DNA from: Candidatus Saccharimonadota bacterium
Lineage (GTDB): Bacteria; Patescibacteriota; Saccharimonadia; Saccharimonadales; UBA10212
NCBI GenBank assembly: GCA_016234585.1
Contig: JACRBB010000008.1
Span: 1-32,204 of the forward strand
Length of the DNA: 32,204 nucleotides
Direction: 5' to 3'
Shown: positions 15,778 to 20,651 of the stretch, piece by piece
Layout: each line of letters starts with the position of its first letter
Numbering within the stretch: the first letter of the stretch is position 1
Notes under the pieces: model-generated
What the model was told of the DNA's origin: nothing
What the model saw: the letters and a program-made list of their open reading frames with translations, nothing else
Database searches by the model: none
Translations under genes and position numbers: made by a program

Positions 15778-15873
15778 GTGAAAAACAGGCTTGCTCGAGA
15801 ACTCCTCCTAAATATGCCCCCAGCATATTTACTCGTCTAACAGCTCTCACACTCAAAGGCGCCTATTTTTCAC
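15778..15873. other. Three-level nested stem, possible structured RNA
   Basis: GTGAAAAACAGGC (15778-15790) pairs with GCCTATTTTTCAC (15861-15873) with one mismatch. Inside it GAGAACT (15797-15803) faces AGCTCTC (15842-15848), and inside that TAAATATGC (15809-15817) pairs perfectly with GCATATTTA (15823-15831) around a 5-nt loop. Three stems nested in order are unlikely by chance. Strand and function are unknown. Confidence 0.5.
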
Positions 15874-15987
15874 GATCATCTGCCCAGGCCGAGCTAGATG
15901 TCCGAATATAAAACAAGCTACTTAACTACTGCATCTACTCAGGTGAGTTGCACATGCTTGGTAACGGTCATCTAGGCCTAAACATGC

Positions 15988-16016
15988 TTGCTAGTTTAGC
16001 GTTTTTATTGTATTAT
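15988..16016 (+). promoter_or_regulatory. Promoter of the GC-rich island gene
   Basis: TTGCTA (15988-15993), a 17-bp spacer and TATTAT (16011-16016). The start site would fall near 16022-16024, which is where GGTTCGATCCTTC begins. The same -35 (TTGCTA, 17-bp spacing) occurs before rpsO. Confidence 0.55.
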
Positions 16017-16021
16017 TTGTT

Positions 16022-16034
16022 GGTTCGATCCTTC
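16022..16034 (+). repeat. 13-bp inverted repeat, 5' copy
   Basis: GGTTCGATCCTTC here is the exact reverse complement of 16657-16669. The two copies bracket the GC-rich gene tightly: one lies just before the ribosome-binding site and the other just after the stop. Confidence 0.75.
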
Positions 16035-16052
16035 CCAAAAAGGAGAGCCGAG

Positions 16053-16649
16053 ATGCTCAAGCGGTTTATCCGCGTACACCAGAATCCTTGGGACCACACG
16101 GTCCCGGACGACCAGCTGACCGGGCTCATTCTCGCCGTCGCCGACAGGCGTGCCGAGCATGTTGCCAGGCAGTTCGATGCCGGCATCTACGCCCGCGACA
16201 GCCTGGCTCTGGCCATCCTCAACCCCGCCGCGCCCTTGTGGCAGCCGAGCAGCGAGACGCTGCTGGCAACCATCGCCATCGGGCCGGAGGGCGAACGATT
16301 CGTCGCAAACGCCATCGCCAAGGCCGTCGAGCACCGTGATCACGGTCTGCCCGGCGGTTACGGAGTCTACGTCGACCTGACCCAGTCGGCCGACGGCGAC
16401 TTCTGCTACGGCTACTCGACCCAGGTCGATGGTACCATCGGCGGTGCCAGCGGCCAGACGGAGCTTCAGGATGCCTGCGAGGCGGGCCACGCGCTCGTCA
16501 CGTTCAACTACTACATCCGTGAGGCCCGCAAGAAGTGGGCCGAGATGCGCGAGGCACACCCGCACTGGTTCTGCAACCTCGATGAGCCGGGCGAGCTGTA
16601 CTCGGAGATGGCGAACCGCCCTGGAGAGATCTACGACGGCTTCCGCTGA
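16053..16649 (+). CDS. GC-rich orphan protein of the accessory island, unrecognised
   Basis: 198 residues from an ATG preceded by AAAAGGAGAG. The upstream in-frame extension (to 15948) is AT-rich, hydrophobic and overlaps the promoter, so it was excluded. The gene is far more GC-rich than its surroundings and uses GCC, GTC, CGC and CTC heavily, with sharp composition borders at both ends. The protein is soluble and acidic. DGTIGGASGQTELQDACEAGHAL faintly recalls the Gly-rich loop of GlcG/HbpS (DUF336) proteins, but the rest does not support that. The C-terminus is aromatic and acidic (HPHWFCNLDEPGELYSEM). It lies between the two arms of a 50-bp inverted repeat, so transfer as a cassette is plausible. 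Function is unknown. Confidence 0.75.
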   Translation: MLKRFIRVHQNPWDHTVPDDQLTGLILAVADRRAEHVARQFDAGIYARDSLALAILNPAAPLWQPSSETLLATIAIGPEGERFVANAIAKAVEHRDHGLPGGYGVYVDLTQSADGDFCYGYSTQVDGTIGGASGQTELQDACEAGHALVTFNYYIREARKKWAEMREAHPHWFCNLDEPGELYSEMANRPGEIYDGFR

Positions 16650-16656
16650 CTCGCAC

Positions 16657-16669
16657 GAAGGATCGAACC
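16657..16669 (-). repeat. 13-bp inverted repeat, 3' copy
   Basis: GAAGGATCGAACC, the exact reverse complement of the copy at 16022-16034. It leads directly into the terminator-like hairpin that follows. Confidence 0.75.
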
Positions 16670-16699
16670 CGGGGTGCGTTCACGCACCCCGGTCGATTC
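16660..16699 (+). terminator. Very strong GC-rich hairpin after the island gene
   Basis: An 11-bp perfect stem (CCGGGGTGCGT, 16669-16679, with its complement 16682-16692) is extended by TCGA/TCGA pairing outside a 2-nt bulge. The spacing after the stop fits a terminator, but no U tract follows (AAAGTTTAC), so it may act mainly to block exonucleases. Confidence 0.6.
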
Positions 16700-16784
16700 C
16701 AAAGTTTACAAAGAATGATTGTAGGTTTTGGAATCGCAATTACCCATACGTCTGATGTAGTTAAGCTCGGGCGTCTGCCGAGCC

Positions 16785-16903
16785 CTGATTAGATGTTGTT
16801 TTTAAAATAAGTGTCCTTAGGTGGCTTTGGCTGTTTGACGCAGGATTCATCCACTGGATGAATCCTAAGGAGTTCCAAAGCCAAACTTATTTTTAACAAT
16901 CAG
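16785..16903. other. 119-nt imperfect hairpin
   Basis: The ends CTGATT and AATCAG pair. Going inward, AAAATAAGT (16804-16812) pairs with ACTTATTTT (16885-16893), GGCTTTGG (16823-16830) with CCAAAGCC (16875-16882), and AGGATTCATCCA (16842-16853) with TGGATGAATCCT (16855-16866). It has the shape of a long bulged rod, either a folded RNA or a site that folds as single-stranded DNA. Confidence 0.6.
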
Positions 16904-16914
16904 CTACTCACGGT

Positions 16915-16964
16915 GAGGTAGCAGCCCGAGAGCTTTTGCATACTTTTGGCGGCACAAAAGTATG
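16915..16964 (+). repeat. Right arm of a 50-bp inverted repeat
   Basis: The partner of 15711-15760 in opposite orientation (48/50 identical). The outer ends of the two arms are 1254 bp apart and enclose the GC-rich gene with its promoter and hairpins. Confidence 0.85.
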
Positions 16965-17086
16965 GATTATTTGGTTCTTTGGAAAAGAACTTTTGAACAG
17001 GAGTAAAAACTCTTGCGTTGCCGATATGGTTATGGTAATCTGGCGACAGAAGTTATTAAAACCAAAAAAATCCTAAAAATATATAC

Positions 17087-18778
17087 ATGGACGCGGCAGC
17101 CAAACAACAGGTAGTAGAGCGGGTAAAACAAGCCAATAAGATATTGGTGACGGTTAGCACTAATCCATCGGTTGACCAGTTGGCAGCTTGTGTGGGTCTG
17201 ACCCTGCTGCTTAACCGTATGAACAAGCACGCCACGGCGGTCTTTTCGGGTAAAATTCCATCTACCTTAGAGTTTTTGAAGCCCGAAAAAACTATCGAGA
17301 CCAATACCGACAGCCTGCGCGATTTTATAATCAGCCTGGATAAGGCCAAAGCCGATAAACTGCGCTATAAGGTTGAAGACCAGGTGGTGCGTATCTTTAT
17401 AACGCCTTACAGAACATCTTTGAGCGAGAAAGACCTGGTTTTTAGCCAAGGCGACTTTAATGTCGAGGCTGTTATGGCCCTGGGAGTTGCCGATCGCAAC
17501 CAAATAGACGCCGCTATTACCGCGCATGGCCGGATTTTGCACGACGCCACGGTTATTTCTATTAATGCCGGGCAGGGCAACGCCCCGAATATCGGACAGA
17601 TTAACTGGAAAGACCCGGCTGCCAGCAGTTTATCGGAAATGTTGGTCAGTATCTCGGAATCGTTTGGCTCGGGCTTGATAGATAACCAGACTGCCACAGC
17701 CTTTTTAACTGGGATAGTTGCCGAAACCGAGCGGTTTAGAAACCCTAAGACAACTTCCAAAGTTATGACCATGGCCGCCCAGCTGATGGCTGCCGGCGCC
17801 AACCAACAGTTAATTGCTAAAGAATTAGAGACTCCTCCACCTCCGCCGCCACCTCCACCACCGCATACCGCTACTCCGACTACTCCAAAGCCGCCCGAAC
17901 CGCCTAAAAAACCAGAAGGTATCTTGAATGTGTCCCACGAGCCAGCCAAACCGGATAGCCCAGAAGTGGATATAAACCCAAGCGAGATACATATTGACGA
18001 AGAGGGCAATTTAAAAACCAACGATGATCTGAAAGCTGAGGTTGATAGCCTAAAAAACGAACGTGACAAGCAGAAAAGTGACATCGATCTAGAGTCAGCT
18101 CCGCCGCCACCCCCGCCTCCGGTAGCCCAAACACCTCCACCAGCCTATACTCCACCTCTGCCCCCGCCACCCCCGCCTGTCGAACGTGACCCCAGGATTG
18201 CGCCCGACCCAACGGTTATCAAGCCGCTTGATCCTTCAACTTTGCCTTTGCCCGGAGCGCACACTCTGTTGGACCCCACTAATCATCAGCCGTCCATGTC
18301 CACGGCCTTCACGGCTGATACCGAACCTGATTGGCAGGATCCATATAACAGCGCGCCAGCGGATGCCTTGGGTAACTCGGCGGATGTGGCCGGCGCCTTT
18401 GGTCACAGCGCAACGATTCAACCTCCCGGCTCATCGCAGCAATCACCACTCACACCTGGTGTTGATAGTGCCCGCAGCGCCGTAGATAACGCTTTGGCTT
18501 CAACGCCTTTTGATCCGTCGTTCGCCCCGCCGGTAAGTTCATTAAACGCTCAGCCGCTGGGTGCCGATATCCATGCTCCAGGGCAACCATCTCCGGCCGT
18601 GCCTCCGACCAATGAAACGCCCAGCCTGCCTTTGCCTGGCGCTGATATGCCGGGTCCGGCATCCCAGGCCGGCTCTATGCGCGTTGACCCGCCACCGGTG
18701 CCTCCGCCATTTCCACTGACTTCCAATCCGGGGGCAGTCATTCCAGATGCTCCTAAACCACCTCCGCAGCAGCCGTAG
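17087..18778 (+). CDS. NrnA/DHH-family pseudo-phosphoesterase with proline-rich tail
   Basis: 563 residues. The first 245 follow the NrnA/RecJ-like DHH fold, but the catalytic signatures are eroded. The motif I region reads TNPSVDQLAACVGL. Where DHH should stand the protein has N160-A-G162 (in INAGQGNAPNIGQINWKDPAASSLSEML). The later conserved Asp is Glu213 (GIVAETERFRNPKTT). The DHHA1 substrate domain is missing. In its place is a 315-residue disordered tail with ten prolines in a row at 250-259, more Pro runs near 345-370 and a charged coil between. The position directly before truB is the usual place of nrnA in bacteria, which supports the origin. Enzymatic nanoRNase activity is unlikely; a binding or scaffold role is inference. 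An AT-rich TAAAAAT lies before the ATG and there is no Shine-Dalgarno. Confidence 0.75.
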   Translation: MDAAAKQQVVERVKQANKILVTVSTNPSVDQLAACVGLTLLLNRMNKHATAVFSGKIPSTLEFLKPEKTIETNTDSLRDFIISLDKAKADKLRYKVEDQVVRIFITPYRTSLSEKDLVFSQGDFNVEAVMALGVADRNQIDAAITAHGRILHDATVISINAGQGNAPNIGQINWKDPAASSLSEMLVSISESFGSGLIDNQTATAFLTGIVAETERFRNPKTTSKVMTMAAQLMAAGANQQLIAKELETPPPPPPPPPPHTATPTTPKPPEPPKKPEGILNVSHEPAKPDSPEVDINPSEIHIDEEGNLKTNDDLKAEVDSLKNERDKQKSDIDLESAPPPPPPPVAQTPPPAYTPPLPPPPPPVERDPRIAPDPTVIKPLDPSTLPLPGAHTLLDPTNHQPSMSTAFTADTEPDWQDPYNSAPADALGNSADVAGAFGHSATIQPPGSSQQSPLTPGVDSARSAVDNALASTPFDPSFAPPVSSLNAQPLGADIHAPGQPSPAVPPTNETPSLPLPGADMPGPASQAGSMRVDPPPVPPPFPLTSNPGAVIPDAPKPPPQQP

Positions 18779-18793
18779 TCTATACTTCTTCTT

Positions 18794-19633
18794 ATGAATG
18801 GAATTTTGCTGGTTGATAAGCCGGCCGGCTGGACGTCGCACGACGTTGTAGCCAAAGTCCGGGGTATCCTGCATAGACAGGCTAGCAATAGCGATCTTTC
18901 ATCTTCGCATCTGGATGTAGTACAAGGAAGTAGCGAGGAATGGAAAGAGTCGTACAAAGAGGTACGGCGACTGAGTACCGGAGTTACTGACGCCGTAATG
19001 CGTCAGAAGTCTGCCGGTGTGGCCCTGCCTAGGCGGGGACAGCAGGGCAAGACGATGCGAAAGGTGAAAGTGGGGCACACGGGGACATTAGACCCCTTTG
19101 CTACAGGCTTATTGATATTAGTTGTTGGTAGCTACACCAAACGCGCGGCTGAGTTTAGCAAACTAGATAAAACTTATGAAGCGGAAGTAGTTTTGGGAAG
19201 TGTGAGCACGACAGGTGATCCAGAGGGGGAAATTACGAAAAAAAGCGATAAAAAACCTTCTGAAGAGGAAGTTATGGCTGTTTTGGAGCAGTTTAAGGGC
19301 AAATACATGCAAATGCCTCCAAGCTACAGCGCCAAGAAGATAAACGGTCAAAGGGCCTATAAACTGGCCAGGGAAGGTAAAGAAGTAAAACTGGAGCCCG
19401 TTGAAGTAGAAATATACGATATAACAGATGTAGTTTATGACTTTCCCCGCCTGAGTTTCACCGTTTCTGTCAGCAGCGGCACCTATATCCGTACTTTAGC
19501 CGAAGATATCGGCGAAAAACTCGGCACAGGGGCCTACCTATCAGCTCTCCGCCGCACAAAAATAGGTAAATTTGATATAAGTAGCTCGGTAGATGTGAGC
19601 CATGCCTTGGACGCTTACTTGATAAAAGTATAG
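18794..19633 (+). CDS. truB: tRNA pseudouridine-55 synthase with internal insertion
   Basis: 279 residues. TruB makes pseudouridine 55 in the T-loop of tRNA. The start MNGILLVDKPAGWTSHDVV, the catalytic GHTGTLDPFATGLL with Asp100, the Tyr-containing MPPSYSAKKINGQRAY and the C-terminal GTYIRTLAEDIGEKLGTGAYLSALRRTKIG are all intact. Between about residues 30 and 89, just before the catalytic loop, lie some 60 extra hydrophilic residues not found in ordinary TruB. Their DNA is one copy of the palindromic repeat family described separately. The reading frame is unbroken. TATACT (18781-18786) ends 7 nt before the ATG, 15 bp after the previous stop, with no Shine-Dalgarno. Confidence 0.93.
   Translation: MNGILLVDKPAGWTSHDVVAKVRGILHRQASNSDLSSSHLDVVQGSSEEWKESYKEVRRLSTGVTDAVMRQKSAGVALPRRGQQGKTMRKVKVGHTGTLDPFATGLLILVVGSYTKRAAEFSKLDKTYEAEVVLGSVSTTGDPEGEITKKSDKKPSEEEVMAVLEQFKGKYMQMPPSYSAKKINGQRAYKLAREGKEVKLEPVEVEIYDITDVVYDFPRLSFTVSVSSGTYIRTLAEDIGEKLGTGAYLSALRRTKIGKFDISSSVDVSHALDAYLIKV
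18914..19010 (+). repeat. Palindromic repeat element, copy A (inside truB)
   Basis: Begins GATGTAGTACAAGG. It centres on a 6-bp stem TCGTAC/GTACGG (18950-18955 and 18962-18967) around a 6-nt loop, and carries a second hairpin, CTGACGC with GCGTCAG, near 18987-19006. By hand alignment about 63 of 91 positions match copy B with one gap, and about 59 of 90 match copy C without gaps. Confidence 0.8.
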
Positions 19634-19647
19634 TTACGTGATATAAT
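19619..19647 (+). promoter_or_regulatory. Promoter of the GC-rich gene after truB
   Basis: TTGATA (19619-19624), 17-bp spacer, TATAAT (19642-19647). The -35 box lies inside the last codons of truB. The expected leader is about 37 nt and includes GGAGGTGG. Confidence 0.7.
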
Positions 19648-19690
19648 ATACAGGCTCCTTAACAAGACAAGCGAATGGAGGTGGGTTACC

Positions 19691-19981
19691 ATGGAGCGAC
19701 TCACACTGTGTCTGGCCTGCGTAAGGTCGGGCACTCTCAGCGATGATGCACTTGAGATGAACGGTGTCGCACCCGACACGGTGAGACTCTTCACTGACGG
19801 CGAAATCTTTGCCGTTCGAATTGTCCGCCGTATCCCCTGGGGCATCGAGATCGACTGGATCGCGTTCGACGAGGACAGGGACCGAGCAATTCACAAGGTC
19901 TGTCTGCGCTCTCGTCAGCACTCTCCCGGAGAGATTTACCGAGTTCTTGGTATTTCTCGACCGGTTAGCAGAACCAGCTAG
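19691..19981 (+). CDS. GC-rich orphan small protein, unrecognised
   Basis: 96 residues from an ATG preceded by GGAGGTGG and a near-consensus promoter. The start region has a Cys pair (LCLAC), then a strand-rich centre (EIFAVRIVRRIPWGIEIDWIAF) and a basic end. GC content and codon use stand out from truB and rpsO on either side, as in the genes at 4511-4825 and 16053-16649. In many bacteria the gene between truB and rpsO is ribF. This protein is far too short and unlike RibF, so it has been inserted or has replaced it. No family is recognised. A strongly structured region follows the stop. Confidence 0.65.
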   Translation: MERLTLCLACVRSGTLSDDALEMNGVAPDTVRLFTDGEIFAVRIVRRIPWGIEIDWIAFDEDRDRAIHKVCLRSRQHSPGEIYRVLGISRPVSRTS

Positions 19982-19983
19982 TT

Positions 19984-20155
19984 TCCTCTAGCACCATCCT
20001 TGCCGTTAGCTTAATCTAACGGCAAAAAACAAAATATTAATATATTTAATATAGCTAGAGGAGACGGCAAGCATACAAATATCACTTGTATGTTTGTTTA
20101 GAACAATTCGCTTGTCGTCTACCTTTAACGCTCAAACCTTGAGCTTTGAAGGTAG
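19984..20155 (+). ncRNA. Candidate structured RNA or 3'-UTR with six stems
   Basis: Six stems can be read directly. TCCTCTAGC/GCTAGAGGA (19984-19992, 20054-20062) encloses TTGCCGTTAG/CTAACGGCAA (20000-20009, 20016-20025) and ATATTAA/TTAATAT. Next comes GACGGCAAGC/GCTTGTCGTC (20063-20072, 20110-20119) enclosing ATACAA/TTGTAT, then TACCTT/AAGGTA enclosing GCTCAA/TTGAGC (20130-20135, 20139-20144). Nearly all bases between the 19691 gene and the rpsO promoter are paired. No long frame is present. The transcribed strand is assumed plus because the upstream gene reads into it. Confidence 0.6.
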
Positions 20156-20157
20156 GG

Positions 20158-20186
20158 TTGCTAAGGTGTTAATAGTCTGCTATAAT
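20158..20186 (+). promoter_or_regulatory. rpsO promoter
   Basis: TTGCTA (20158-20163), 17-bp spacer, TATAAT (20181-20186). The ATG lies 11 nt further, so the leader is at most about 5 nt. The -35 begins directly after the structured region. Confidence 0.7.
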
Positions 20187-20197
20187 TGAGGCCAACA

Positions 20198-20464
20198 ATG
20201 ATAACAAGTGAGAAAAAGGCCAAGGTTATCTCTGACCTCGCTGCCCACAAAACCGACACCGGATCGGCTGCCGTACAGGTTGGTATCGCAACCGCCCGTA
20301 TTACAGAGCTGACCGCGCATCTGAAGGTTAATAAGAAAGACTTTGCGGCCCGTAGAGGTTTATTGCAGTTGGTTGGCCAGCGTAAGCGTCATCTTAAGTA
20401 CATCGCCGAGCGTGACGGCGAGGCATATTTGGCTTTGATTAAAAAACTTGGCATCCGAAGGTAG
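20198..20464 (+). CDS. rpsO: 30S ribosomal protein S15
   Basis: 88 residues, the normal S15 length, counted from the ATG of MITSEKKAKV. A TTG 12 bases earlier would add four residues (MRPT) but overlaps the -10 box and is rejected. Family landmarks are DTGSAAVQVGIATARITELTAHLK, KKDFAARRGLLQLVGQRKRHLKYI and the C-terminal LIKKLGIRR. S15 binds the central domain of 16S rRNA. In many bacteria its mRNA leader mediates autoregulation; here the predicted leader is too short for that unless transcription also enters from upstream. pnp follows, as is usual. Confidence 0.96.
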   Translation: MITSEKKAKVISDLAAHKTDTGSAAVQVGIATARITELTAHLKVNKKDFAARRGLLQLVGQRKRHLKYIAERDGEAYLALIKKLGIRR

Positions 20465-20466
20465 AA

Positions 20467-20631
20467 ATTAGACCTTAGACATTGGACATTAGAGTCTAAT
20501 ATCCAAAATCTAGAATCTAAGTTCTAGGAACATTAAATAGCTGGGTGATAGAGCACAGGTTGTCGCTACGTGTGACTGCTTGGACCTTATCACTCAGCCC
20601 ACCAATTCGCCAGCTGGCGAATCAGGCGGGC
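20467..20631 (+). promoter_or_regulatory. Structured leader between rpsO and pnp
   Basis: Four hairpins in series: ATTAGAC/GTCTAAT (20467-20473, 20494-20500); CTAGAA/TTCTAG (20510-20515, 20522-20527); GCTGGGTGATA/TATCACTCAGC (20540-20550, 20588-20598, one mismatch); and the perfect 18-bp palindrome of ATTCGCCAG with its complement (20605-20622), extended by GCCC/GGGC. In E. coli the pnp leader is a long stem cut by RNase III for autoregulation, so this arrangement invites the same reading. Confidence 0.6.
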
Positions 20632-20651
20632 AAAGAAAGGTGAATAAACAT

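Larger units (their letters stand above)
15596..16052. other. Gene-free left part of the accessory island
   Basis: No convincing gene lies here. It holds the rpsT promoter side, a CCCC-TTTT/AAAA-GGGG hairpin (15658-15677), a hairpin around 15681-15700 (ACTTT/AAAGT), the left 50-bp inverted repeat, a multi-stem region (15778-15873) and the promoter of the GC-rich gene. A frame running through it in continuation of the 16053 gene has no start signal. Confidence 0.7.
16650..17086. other. Gene-free right part of the accessory island
   Basis: No gene seen. It contains the GC hairpin after the island gene, a GCTCGG/CCGAGC hairpin (16765-16783), a long imperfect hairpin (16785-16903), the right 50-bp repeat arm (16915-16964), a GTTCTTT/AAAGAAC hairpin just beyond it, and the AT-rich start region of the 17087 gene. 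Confidence 0.7.

Noticed and set aside
15387-15911. A 174-codon plus-strand frame through rpsT and the island
   Set aside because: It is antisense to rpsT over half its length, has no ribosome-binding site, and runs through hairpins.
16010-16040. tRNA T-arm-like GGTTCGATCC and its reverse complement near 16657-16669
   Set aside because: No 5-bp T-stem pairs around the loop on either strand, and there are no anticodon or acceptor stems. Explained better as a 13-bp inverted repeat.
16005-16565. A long minus-strand frame opposite the GC-rich island gene
   Set aside because: GC-rich genes commonly leave open antisense frames. The plus strand has the promoter, Shine-Dalgarno and terminator.
17407-18084. 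A 225-codon minus-strand frame opposite the NrnA-like gene
   Set aside because: It is the antisense of proline codons (giving a Gly run) and lacks start signals.
20016-20030. Rho-independent terminator formed by the perfect 10-bp stem after the 19691 gene
   Set aside because: The stem is followed by an A tract on the plus strand and has no U tract on either side in the right direction.
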